DNA from: Cyanophora paradoxa | Lineage: Eukaryota > Glaucocystophyceae > Cyanophorales > Cyanophoraceae | NCBI GenBank assembly: GCA_004431415.1 | Contig: QPMI01000062.1 | Span: forward strand, 434,001 to 498,000 | Reading direction: 5' to 3' | DNA length: 64,000 bases | In this document: in pieces, positions 1 through 9,673 of the stretch | Numbering within the stretch: position 1 is the first letter of the stretch | How the letters are laid out: each line of letters starts with the position of its first letter | Translations under genes and position numbers: made by a program | Notes under the pieces: model-generated | What the model was told of the DNA's origin: nothing | The model's database searches: none | What the model saw: only the letters and a program-made list of their open reading frames with translations

Positions 1-50
1 GCCCGCCGCACCCGCCCCGATGCAGCCGCCCCCCGCGAGCAGCGCCGCAG

Positions 51-3000
51 GAGAGCTCGCAGCGGCACATTGTGCAGCAGGCGGATGGTGCGCATGAGAT
101 CCCGCTGCCCCCACCGCTTTCCCCTGCCCCGACCGCTTTCCCGACGCGCTGCTCTGCAGACGCGGAGCCGATGGCCGTCTGCAACTTCCTCGCGGCAAAG
201 CGCCCCCAGGGCGTGGCCCTCTCTGCTCGTGCGTTGCCCCTGCCCCTCCGACATCGGCGCCGGCGCCGACAGTCAGGGCGCGGCAGTGCCCCTGGACATC
301 GGCCTCCTGGACACGGCGCGCAGCTTCGATTACGCGCCGGCGGCCGGAGAGTCGCTCCGCCGGCGCTCGGCCGACGCGCAGGAGACCCGCGAGCGCGTCC
401 GCAGCGTCGCCCTGGAGCGCAAGCGGTGCGCCCTGCGGCCGCTCGCTCGCCACGCGAACACCACCCCGCCCGAGGCGCGGCCGGCAGGGAAGAGCTTGAG
501 CACTACCGCGAGTCGGGCCAGCGCACCGTCCGCCGGTACGGGCTGCCGCCTCGCGCGGCCCCGGTGGGTCCGGCCGGGCTGAGCGGCGGGGGGCAGGAAG
601 GGGAGCCGGCTCTTCCAGTACGTCTTCTACCGGCACCAGAAGCCGCTGAAGATCGACGAGCGGGAGGTGCGGCGCGTCGTGGAGGCCGTCCTGGAGCCGC
701 CCCCGGGCGAGCCCCACGCCCGCGTCACCGCCTCCAAGATCCTCATCAAGGCGCCCCCCGCTGCCCCGCCTCGAGCGCCCCCGCCCGCCGGCCGCCGGCT
801 GAGGCGCCGGGGGCGCAGATCATGATGGACATGTACAAGGGGGCGGCGGAGGCCGGGGCGACGCTGCCGGCGGCCGGCGAGGGGGCCTTCCTCCTCTCCC
901 TCTTCCTCGACATGCTCGCCTCCCGCGAGCCCGACACCCGCGCCCGTGCGGCCCCTCCCGCGCCGGGGGCGCGGCGCGGGGCGGCCGCGCCTGAGGGGCG
1001 GCAGACGCCTTCACGCTGCTCTTCAACCTGAGCGTGCACGCGCTCATGTGGGACGAGCCGCCCGAGGAGGAGGCGCCCGGCGGCGCGCCCGGCGGCGGCG
1101 GCTCCGGGGCGGGGGCGCCGAACGCGATCGACGAGGCGCTGCACGGGTACCTCTGCGAGATGCTCCTCGCCGTCCTTCACGCCGACGAGCGCGAGGAGCG
1201 CGTGCGCCCCGCCCCCCGCCCCGCCCTCCGCCCCGCGCGTCGGCTCGGGCCGAGGGGCGCCCCCCCGCAGGTCTGGTCGGCGGCCCTCACGTGCGCCCTC
1301 CACTTCTTGACCCACGACGGCCGCTTCGTGCCCGCCGGTCCGCCCCACCCGCCCCCGCCCCGCCCCCGCCCCGCCCGTCGGGCGACGGGCGGGCAGGCTG
1401 GAGGCGGTGGACGTGCGGGTGCTGGCGGCGCTGGCGGCGCGGGCGCCGGCGCTGTGCGCGCCGCGCGGGGCGTGGACGGGCCTCGCGGGGGCCGACCTCA
1501 TCCACGCCCGCCTCCTCGAGGCCCTCGCCAACCGCCTGTGCGCCCCCTCCCAACTTCCCCCCGCCCTCTGCGGCCCTTTCCGACGCGCTCGCCGCGGGCA
1601 GGTACCGGCGGGGCCCCGGGGAGAACGAGTGGGTGCTGGACGAGGGGGCGCTGGAGGCGGCCGGGGGCGTGGCGCTTCTGGGCGAGCAGCTCGCCGCCGC
1701 CCGCTCCGCCTCCGCCCGCCACAACCTCTTCGCCCTCCTCTGCGACGCGTGCGCCCCGCCCGCCCGCCCGCTCCGCGGCGCAGCCCCGAGCCGCCCGCCC
1801 CGCAGGCTCTTCCTGGCGGCGGGGCGCGGCCGGGGCCGGCCCTTCCCGCCCGAGGAGGGGCCCGTGCTGGCGGAGCTGCTGTGGCGCGTGGGGGCCCCGA
1901 CGCCCTCGCCCTCCTCTTCCGCCTCCCCTCCCCGCCTTCCCCGACGCCGCCCTCCAGTGCGCCCCCGCGGCTCCCCGAGCTCGCTGCGCGCCGCCCCTCA
2001 CGCGGCGCCAGGCTCATCTTCGGGACGGGCGCTCGCCGCCGCGGTCGGACCTGGCGGCGCTCGCGGGGCGCGTCTCGCGGGAGGCGGCGGCCGGCGTGCT
2101 GCGGGGCGCGCTGCGTGCCGCGCAGGCCCTCCACCGCGTCCCCGACGAGCTGCGGGAGGCGCCGCCCGGCCTGGCGCCCGCCCAGCTCCGCCAGCGCCGC
2201 ACCGCCCTCGTCGCCACCCTCGCCGCCTCGCCCGCCGCCGCCGACCGCCGCCACGTCACCGTCCGCCCCGCCCGCGCCGCACCTGCCCGGCCGGGCCCGC
2301 CTCACCGCCCGCGCAGGCGTGGCTGGTGGAGCTGCTGCGGCCGCTGTACGAGGGCCCGGCAGGCGGCGCGCGCCCCGTCGACGAGTCGGAGGCCGAGGCG
2401 CTCCTCTCCTCCCTCGCCGCCGTGCCCTCCCCCGCTCCAATCCTCTCCCCTCTCTGCCCCGTCCGACCGCCGCGGGGCGCGCAGTCGCGGGCGCCGGAGG
2501 CCCGCCGCGTCTACGTCGCCGTCGCCGAGCGCCTCGCCCTCGGCCTCTTCTACGCGGTACCCCCCCTTTGCCTCCCGCGTACCCCGCCCCGGCGCTGAGG
2601 CGGGCGGGCGGGCGGGCGTGCAGGGCCGGACCGCCGCCGTCGGGCCGCTGCTGGGCGGCCTCCTCGGCAAGCTCGTCACGCGCGGCGAGCGCGACGAGGC
2701 GCGCGTACCCCCCCCCCCCCCCCCCCAACCCGGGCCTGACGGGGCGCAGGCGGCGCTGCTGGCGGCGATGGACGCGCTGGCGACGTTCCTCGTGCGAGCG
2801 GAGCGGGCGCCCCTCGTCGGCGCCTTCGCCGTCGGCGGCTGCGACACGGCGTACGGGGCGCTGCTGGAGGGCCAGGCCGGCGTCTGCGGGGCCCTCCTCG
2901 CCGAGGTCGACGCCCGCTTCCTGCTCCACCTCGCCACCTCCCTCTCCCCGCGCTCCTCCGCGGACGCCCGCGCCGCGGCCCTCGCCCTCCTCCTCCGCAA

Positions 3001-3365
3001 GTGCCGCGCGCAGCCCGAGGCCCTCGCCTCCCTCGGCGGCGCCCCGCGCATCGCCGCCCTCCTCGACACCGAGCGCGACCCGCGGGGCCTCCTGTGCGCG
3101 CATCCCGCCCGCCCCTCGCCCCCAACGCCGACCGGGGGCCGGGGCGGGCAGGATGCTGAGCGAGTTTGTGCTGGAGGCGATGCGGGACGAGCCGGCGAGC
3201 GAGGCGCAGCTGGCGCTCGCCCTACGCGCCGCCCGCGAGGCCGGCGACCCCGAGCTCCTCTCCAACCCCTACCTCCAGGCCCGCGCCCTCCTCCAGTCCG
3301 CCCAGCCGTACCCCTCGCTACCCCCCACCCCGGCCTCCGCCTCGGGGGCCGGGCCCTCCTTCTAG
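51..3365 (+). CDS. Armadillo-like helical-repeat protein of unknown function (5' partial, about 12 exons)
   Basis: The window opens inside an intron; the first visible exon begins after GCGCCGCAG at about 51. Joining exons by frame gives an Ala/Leu-rich helical protein. A legible early stretch reads EPMAVCNFLAAKRPQG, then VPLDIGLLDTARSFDY (about 283), RLFQYVFYRHQKPL (about 607), MMDMYKGAAEAGATLP (about 822) and, across an intron with CTGAG near its end, RAHAFTLLFNLSVHA. The last motif resembles a conserved His-Ala-Phe-x-Leu-x-x-x-Leu-x-Val-His-Ala signature I recall from uncharacterised plant and protist armadillo-like proteins. The C-terminal half is helix-rich (PLLGGLLGKLV, LATFLVRAERAPLVGAF) and ends at TAG 3363-3365. 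Introns are very C/G-rich, with GTGCGCCCC-type donors. The intron at 751-818 may use a GC donor. No catalytic motif is seen. Function unknown; that this is one real gene is well supported, its family assignment is weak. Confidence 0.7.
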
Positions 3366-3755
3366 GCTCCGTTTTTTCAAGAGATTCTTTTGCGTTCTGA
3401 CGACGATCTCGATTGAAATCGAGGCGGGGGTGCGGCTTGCGAGACCGGGGATTTCGCCTAGGGCTCTAACGTCAATCATCTGCGGGCCCTCGCCAATTAT
3501 CTGCGTGTCTGGCGGCACGTGTGCACGCCGCTAACGGCGCCAAACGCAAGTTCAATTTTCAACACACGGGGGGGTAGAGCAGCGAAGGCCTGTCCCGTCA
3601 CCGCGTGAGCTGCGCGTTAGCTAGAAGATCTTCACGATCCGTGCATCCTTGCACCTGGCTAAGTTGCGCGCTCGCAAGCGAAGCGAGAGGCACAGCAGGA
3701 GCGCACGAGTGAGGAGAGCACCCGCGGCGCCCGGCAGAGCGAGCTGCCGCCCGGC
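3366..3755 (+). other. Intergenic spacer, lower GC
   Basis: Drop in GC content immediately after the upstream stop codon. It contains short T- and A-rich tracts (GTTTTTTCAAGAG near 3369, CAATTTTCAACAC near 3553). No convincing RNA gene or coding segment is visible. It probably holds the 3' end of the upstream transcript and the promoter of the weak gene candidate that follows. Confidence 0.5.
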
Positions 3756-4905
3756 ATGAAGCGCAGAACGACGGACGATGAAGGAGAGGACGAGCGGGCG
3801 CCGAGCAGCAGGCGGCGCTGCGATGAGGAGGACGGCAGCGCTGCCGGGGACGTCGGCTCTTCCAACGGGGACGATCCGCGCGATGCGGGCGCCGAGGAAG
3901 CGGACGTCGAGCGGGCACCTAGGCGAAATACAGCCTTCACCTCCCTACCTTCACTCCGCACGCGCCGCAGAGTGCCTTCCCTGAGACCAATCTACGCGGC
4001 CCGCGCTTGACGCAGGTGACGCAGGGGATGCGCGCCGAGCGCGAAGAGCGGGAGGAGGAGCGGGACAAGGGCGAGAGCGAGGATCCGCTCGCGCTGCAGG
4101 GGGAGCCCATCGGCGCCGGGACGGGGCTCTCGGGCGCCGTCGCGCTGCGAGCCGCATCGCTGTCTCGCCCCTCTTCTTCGCTGCCCGTTCTCCCCTTAGA
4201 TCGCGGCGAGGGATCGGTGCACGTCGCGCGGCGCTGCCTGCTCTGCGAGCTCGAGCGTAGCTAACCGTCGTCCCCAACCCGCCGCAGGGCTCCGGCGGGG
4301 GCGTTTACGGCGGGGCACGGGCGCTGAGCTCGCGCGCACTTCGGCCGCCACGGACACCAGCTAGCCGCCTTGCGGCGTCTTCAGCGGGGTCGAGCGGCCT
4401 GAACGAGGGCGGGCCCGTGCTCATGTGCACGCCCGGCGCCCGCCGAGCGCCCCGCCCCGGCGGCTCGGACGCGGCGAGCGCTCTGGAGGGCGGGCCGGAC
4501 CCCTCCCAGAGTGCGCCGGCATCGGAGTTGTACTCGTGCTTCTTCTACGCGCCGCCCCCCTGCGCAGGCGGGCTCCCCCCTCATTCCCTCCGCCCCGCGC
4601 GTCTCTCCCCAGCCCGTCTTGACGGGGCGGCAGGGGGCGGGGCGCCGGAGGTCTCGCTGAGGAGGGCGGGGGCGGGCCGCGGGGTGGCCGTGGCGTGTCC
4701 CCCGACCCTCCTCGAGCTACGGGCCCTCGCCTCGAAGGCGCCTCCCGGCCGCCGCCCGGCCCGGCGGCCGCCGCTGACGGCGGGGCGGCGGCAGGTGCTC
4801 GGGGGGCGGGTGGGGCGGGTGGAGGACGCGGCGGGGCGGGCCCTCACATGCAACGCCGACCTCCTCGCCGCCGGCCCGGGCGCCGTCCTCTACTGCTCCG
4901 AGTGA
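3756..4905 (+). CDS. Possible multi-exon gene of unknown function (weak)
   Basis: An ATG at 3756 opens an acidic/basic low-complexity segment (MKRRTTDDEGEDERAPSS...). Further open blocks follow: an Arg/Glu-rich block GMRAEREEREEERDKGESED (about 4024), a block ending HVARRCLLCELER (about 4218, with a CxxC pair), a block with NEGGPVLMCTPGARR (about 4401), SELYSCFFYAPPP (about 4525) and a last block PTLLELRALAS...ADLLAAGPGAVLYCSE ending at TGA 4903-4905. Candidate introns between blocks carry TTGACG or CTGACGG shortly before CAG, as in neighbouring genes, and the donor after TCGAAG (about 4737) would be GC. I do not recognise the protein. Block order and frame are plausible, but the splice pattern is not proven, and it could be two genes or partly non-coding. 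Confidence 0.33.
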
Positions 4906-5268
4906 CTCGGTGACTGCTCGGACCGCCGCGCCCCCCGTCCAGCGCTGCAAGTTATGAACCGTGCCGCACTTCATTTCAAATGAACTTCATGATGCTATGA
5001 TGCTATGATACATGATCGATACTTTTACCTAAATGCACTGCCGAATCCGTCTATCTGCAAGCCTTGAAGGCCGCCGGGCTATGCCGCCGGGCCGTCTTAG
5101 TCTGACGTACTACATATGCATCAAAAGAAAGGGCTCCGGGGTATGAAAAGAAACTTGAAATTGAAGGGCGGACGCCGTTATGCATGATCGAACACTATTC
5201 ACAGGGTGCCCGGCTTCTGGCTGGGGCTTCGAATCGCGAAGAAGAGGCCCGGGGCCGCCGGCGGGCGC
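4906..5268 (-). other. Spacer downstream of two converging genes
   Basis: Low-GC spacer containing repeated ATGATGCTATGATGCTATGA (about 4989) and CATGATCGATAC. There is a small inverted element, GGCCGCCGGGCTATGCCGCCGGGCC (about 5069-5093). No coding evidence. It lies between the candidate (+) gene and the 3' end of the STEAP gene on (-). Confidence 0.45.
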
Positions 5269-7430
5269 CTACTTCCAGACGGGGGTGACGGGCCCCGGCT
5301 TGACCTGCCACTTGCGGCGGATCATCGCGCGCTCCACGAACGGGATCGACCTGCGGGGGCAGCGGGTCAGAGCGGGTGCCCGGGCTGCAGGCTAGGGGCG
5401 AGGGCGGACCAGAGGGCCTTCATGACGAGGAGGGCCATCAGCGGGACCGTGGACATGATGGAGATGGGGGGCAGGCCCCCCGGCCACGTGCTCGTCTTGG
5501 GCCACGAGCGCGCCCCTGCCCCCCGGAGTGAGTGAGGGGGAGGGGGGAAGGGGGGCCGGGGGGGTAGGGGCGGCACCGGTGGCGAGGACGTGCCCGCAGG
5601 TGAGAAAGACGCAGAAGTAGCCGAGCCAGCTCTGCACGAAGTGCCACTGCCGGCGAACGAAGTCAGGGGGGGCCGGGCCGGGGCAGAGGGATGCGGGGCG
5701 GGGGACGCGGTGACCTCCTTCCAGGACATGGTGCGGGCGACGGAGGGGAGGGAGGTGACGCCGACGAGGACGAAGAGGAGGAGCGCGCAGGCGCCGAGCA
5801 GCACGCTCGCCTCCCCGTCGATGTTGAACTTGGGCAGCACGGCGCTCACGTCCACCTCGAAGAACTTGCTGTAGACGGCGGGGGAGATGAGCGCGAGGGA
5901 GAGCACGGCGTGCAGGCCCGCCAGCGCCAGGCCCAGCAGCCTGCGCCGCCCCGACGGGCGCTCAGGAGGCGGCGCCGGCGGCGGCGCGGGCCGGGGGCGC
6001 ACCCGATCTGCTTGCGGATCTCGAGCCAGGCGACGAGGGGCGAGGGGAGCGGGGGCCGCATCGCCCACGCGACGAGGCCCGGCAGGTACACGAGGGCCAG
6101 GTTCTGGCAGGCGATCCACGCGACGGCCTTGTTCCCGATGAAGAGGGGCGCGTGGTGCGCCGGGATCCGGTCGTAGTGGTGATACCTGGCCCCGCCCCGG
6201 CCCCGCCGCGTCACACGGGGAGGGCCGACGGGCGGGGCGGGACGGGGGGTACCGCACCGGACGATGGAGTAGAGGATGGGCCAGAGGGCGGCGATCCCCG
6301 TGAAGAGGAGGGCCCTGCCCCACTTGGAGAAGAAGGCGAAGGGGAGGGCCTCCTGGCGGGGGGCGGCGCGCAGCGAGCCGAAGTGGACGGGGGAGTAGCC
6401 CATCGCCTTGGCCATCTCGGAGACCGCCTGCTCGGCGTGCCCGTGGTCCCCCGCAATCGCCACCTCGGGCGCCTGCGTCCCCAGCGTCTCCAGCGCCTCG
6501 ATCTCGTACGCCGAGAGCGTGTTGAACGCCTTCGCCTGCCGCGTCCGGGGGGATCGGCGAGGGCCGAGGGGCGGGGATGCGCGGGGGGCGGGGCGGACCA
6601 GGTAGGCGTCCTTGGGGAGCATGGCGGCGACCTGCTCGGCGCAGGAGGGGGCGCCGGGCGGGCGGCGGCGCCCGTGGAGCTCGGCGGCGTTGCAGCAGTC
6701 GACGACGACGCGGCCGGCGAGGGCCCCCCCGCAGCGCGCCAGCGTCTCCCGCATCGCCGCGAAGGGCACGGCGAGGAGCACGACGTCGCCGGCCTGCGCC
6801 GCCGCCTCCAGCGGCAGCCGCGTCGCCGCCGAGTTCAGCCTGCGCCCCGCCGGAGTTCAGGGTGGGGCGGGAGGGGCGAGTGGGGCGGGGGGCGCGCTTG
6901 GCGAGGACGGCGTCGTCGGAGCAGGTGAAGTTGAGGTTCTGCTGCCGCCCGCTGCGGCTCCCGAACACCACCTCGTAACCGGCCTGCCGCAGGGCGATCC
7001 ACGCCCCGTCAGGCACTCCGAGCCGGGGGCAGCGCGAGGCGTGGGTCTAAACCTCACCTGGTGGAGGCGCGTTGCGAGGGCCACGCCCATCCGGCCCGTC
7101 CCCAGGATCGCTGGTCGCGGGCAGCCGTCAGCGGGGGCGGGCAGGCCTGGCGCCGGGGCGGGGCGGGGCGGCCTCACCGACGCGGGGCTTGAAGGAGGGG
7201 TCGGCGGAGCCGCGGCGGGAGCTGCCCGGGCTCATCGTGCTCTCCGGCGACATGCTGCTCTTCGCCGCGTGCGCGGACACCGGCAGGACGGCGATGTCAC
7301 CCCCGGCGCCGGCAGGCGACGCCGCCCCAGCGAGCGGGCCGTCCACCACGACGTGCACCTTGGCCCCGCCGAAGGCCGCGGGCCCAGGCGCAACGCTGGG
7401 CGTAGAGGGGCGCCGCATGAACGTCGCCAT
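5269..7430 (-). CDS. STEAP-family metalloreductase (F420/NADP-oxidoreductase-like domain plus six-TM heme domain)
   Basis: The start ATG is the complement of 7428-7430 and the stop complements 5269-5271; about nine exons. After a Ser/Pro-rich N-terminal tail comes a nucleotide-binding fold: AILGTGRMGVALATRLHQ (GxGxxG type), EVVFGSRSGRQQ, DVVLLAVPFAAM and VVVDCCNAAELHG. The membrane half follows in family order: FIGNKAVAWIACQNLALVYL, PLVAWLEIRKQIGLL, LAGLHAVLSLALIS, VTSLPSVARTMSWKEWHF, QSWLGYFCVFLTCGHVLATG and WPGGLPPISIMSTVPLMALL, ending RKWQVKPGPVTPVWK. The two membrane histidines (GLHAV and CGHVL) sit where STEAP proteins ligate heme. Known family role: NADPH-driven reduction of ferric and cupric ions at a membrane before uptake. 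The intron at 6840-6897 must use a GC donor to keep frame. STEAPs are best known from animals, so presence here is notable. The family call is firm; localisation is unknown. Confidence 0.9.
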
Positions 7431-7981
7431 CGCCGGTGAGGCCGAGTGATGCTGGCGCTTCGAACAAGAGGTGACAGGACGAATTCGACTCTGGATCGCA
7501 GCGAGCGATGCCCGAGAACGCCGGAGCGAGGCGATGGAGAGCATTTTATACCCGCCACACGTACGTACACGCGTCGGAGTGACATGCGGCAGACCTAAGA
7601 GGAGCACGTACGTGGTGGCTTGAAAGCTGCATCGCCCTCCGAACACCGATCTGGCGCACGGGCGCGCGCGCCCTCTGGCACTTGAAAGCACGCCGTTTGA
7701 GCGGAGGCGCGCGCCCCCTGCGGCGATCTGTGTACAGAAGCGACAGCTGTCAGCGGCGGGAGGTGCCGCAGCACTGCGTGCGAGCACGTGGAGGCGGGCA
7801 GATCGACAATCAAGTGCCACGTCGGCAACTCGCGGGTGCTATCGGCGCGGGTCGGGCATTGCGCTCTCAACGCGCATATGTCGCAGGCTCCGCGCTGCGC
7901 TGCAGTCTGCAAGCGACTTCAAGCGCTTTCGCGTCGAAATTCGCGTCGTCAATTTCGCGAATACGCAGGGGTACGTCATAA
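7431..7981. promoter_or_regulatory. Divergent promoter region, STEAP gene / eIF4E-like gene
   Basis: These 551 bases separate two divergent start codons (7430 on minus, 7982 on plus) and contain no supported coding exon. A TATA-like TTTTATAC lies at about 7543, followed by ACGTACGTACACGCG. Composition is lower in GC than the flanking genes. The promoter role is inferred from gene orientation alone. Confidence 0.5.
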
Positions 7982-9002
7982 ATGATGGCTGACGCGGCGA
8001 AGGAGCCGGAAGCCCCCGCGGCCAGCAGCTCCACGCAGGGCGAGACTGCGCTGTCGAGTCCATGGACGATCTGGTTTGATCGCAAGGTGAGCAGACCCGG
8101 GTGATCGCGCGACGAAGCGCTAACAGCTCACTTCCTCGTTCGCTGCGTGGCGTCGCTAGCTGTCGAAGGAGCAGAGCGCGAACTATGTGGCCAACCTGCA
8201 GCGCCTCGGGACCTTTGCGTCCGCGGAGGAGTTCTGGCGCTACTACGCACACCTGCAGCCGCCGTCGGCGTTGGAGGTCAACAGCAACTTCCACGTGCGC
8301 GAGCTTGCCGCCGCTTGCGGCCTTGCGCTCTCCCTCTGCGCCCCCTGATCGCCGCCAGGTCTTCCGCGAGCACCTGATGCCCGCATGGGAGGCCTTCCCC
8401 AGCGGCGGCTGCTGGATCTACTCGCTCAAGAAGAAGCCAGACCAGAAGTCTGAGCTCCTTGATCGCCTCTGGGAGGAGCTAGTGCGCTGCGCTCGCGATC
8501 TATGCACTTTGCGTGGAACGCTTAACGACCTCGTGTGCAGCTTCTGGCGACCATCGGCGAGCAGTTTGAGGACTGCGATGAGGGTGCGGGCTTCAGTTTA
8601 GCACGGTTGTGCGTTATCTGATCGTGCCTCCCCGTAGTGTGCGGCATCGTCCTCAGCATCCGCACCAAGGAGGACAAGATCTGCGGTTCGCCACGGGCCC
8701 GCAGTGCCCGGCGTGCGCTATAGCTAAGCTTTTCTTTCTCTTCTTCTGTAGTGTGGAACCGTGACAACCAGAGTGCTCCGGACGCGTACCTTCGGATCGG
8801 GTCTGTGATTCCCTCGCTCTCGTGTTTTCTGCTCGCGTGGCGCTCACGCCGTAGCCACAGCAACGCTCTCAAGGACGTCCTGAAGCTTGGCCCCAACGCG
8901 AAAATGGAGTACAAGGAGCACGCGAAGAGTCTCCTGGACGGGAGCACGTACCGGGGCGCGCGCCCCTGGATCGTGGTGGCTTCCGACGTGAACGCCAAGT
9001 GA
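7982..9002 (+). CDS. eIF4E-family cap-binding protein, 4EHP (class II) type
   Basis: Seven exons are legible: 7982-8086, 8160-8294, 8359-8481, 8541-8583, 8638-8685, 8752-8800 and 8861-9002. The joined protein starts MMADAAKEPEAP, then has SSPWTIWFDRK, EQSANYVANLQRLGTFASAE, EEFWRYYAHLQPP, FPSGGCWIYSLKKK, LATIGEQFEDCDEVCGIVLS, EDKICVWNRDNQSA and LGPNAKMEYKEHAKSLL. Cap-stacking positions: the Trp equivalent to human W102 is present (GGCWI), but the position equivalent to W56 is Tyr (SANYVAN). The class II/4EHP branch also has Tyr there. The GTFAS...FW pattern and NAKMEYKEHA tail are 4EHP-like. Known family role: binds the mRNA cap without engaging eIF4G strongly, and so represses translation. 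Two adjacent in-frame ATGs are possible starts. It is transcribed divergently from the STEAP gene. Confidence 0.92.
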
Positions 9003-9673
9003 AGAGCGTGTGAAGCTCACAAGCACGGATGTAATCTAAGCTCCGAGCCACTCTTGCCATAGCCCACCCTCGCAGGCTTCTAGGCCTACACCCCCCCTTT
9101 CCCTCTGAATTCCATTTTCTTGCAGCATACAGCACGCTATGTATCTAGTTAGACAGGTTGATCTTATCAAAGTCGATGTCTCTTTTCAGGACCAGTCTTG
9201 CCCCGCGCCGTCAGCATGCATGCGCACTGCGGCACTTGCCCCGCACGCCACAAGCACAGCTGGGCGCGCGCGCACATGCGCACTGCGGCGCCGGCCCGGC
9301 GGCGCGCCGATATGATCGATATAACATGATCGGAGGCCGGGCCGGGGCCAGCTGCGGCGAAGGCGTACGGCGAGGGGTCGGCTCCCTCCGTCGCCACTTC
9401 GACCGCGCGCAGGAGCGGCGGCGTGGCGCTCGGCCTAGGTCTGGCGCGGCCAGCCGGGAGCGTGCGCACGCGCGCTGGTGCATAGGGCATTATTGCCAGC
9501 GTTCCAGCAGCGTAGCTTCCCACCGATCGAGCGCAGCTTAGCTGAGCGATAGGACAGCGCCGGCAACCGGCGCCTGCGTGCGCTCGGCAGAGCGCTTTCA
9601 CCTTGGAGGACGCGTACACAAAGCCGCGTGTCCAGGCGCGCTCTGCAGCTAGAGCGTGGAGCGTCGCGCGGAG
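9003..9673 (+). other. Intergenic spacer upstream of the Sec5 gene
   Basis: No supported coding exon. The spacer holds a T-rich 3' flank of the cap-binding gene, a 14-base direct repeat (ATGCGCACTGCGGC at about 9220 and 9275), an inverted repeat near 9291-9345, and GC-rich DNA leading to the Sec5 ATG. The promoter of the Sec5 gene presumably lies here. Confidence 0.5.
9291..9345. repeat. Inverted repeat, CGGCCCGG / CCGGGCCG arms
   Basis: The arms CCGGCCCGG (about 9293) and CCGGGCCGG (about 9335) are reverse complements. They flank an AT-rich centre that itself contains CGATATGATCG and CATGATCGG. The sequence could form a cruciform or hairpin, or be a binding site. No RNA family is recognised. 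Confidence 0.5.

Noticed and set aside
751-818. GC donor after ATCAAG in the first gene as decisive evidence
   Set aside because: A GTCACC donor at 724 also preserves frame; only family resemblance favours the GC site.
746-3265. 839-codon open frame on minus
   Set aside because: Arg/Gly/Ala-rich shadow of the plus-strand helical-repeat gene. GC-rich DNA lacks stop codons in many frames, and this reading crosses the introns of the real gene.
9291-9345. Rho-independent terminator
   Set aside because: Eukaryotic context, long loop and no T run; better described as an inverted repeat.
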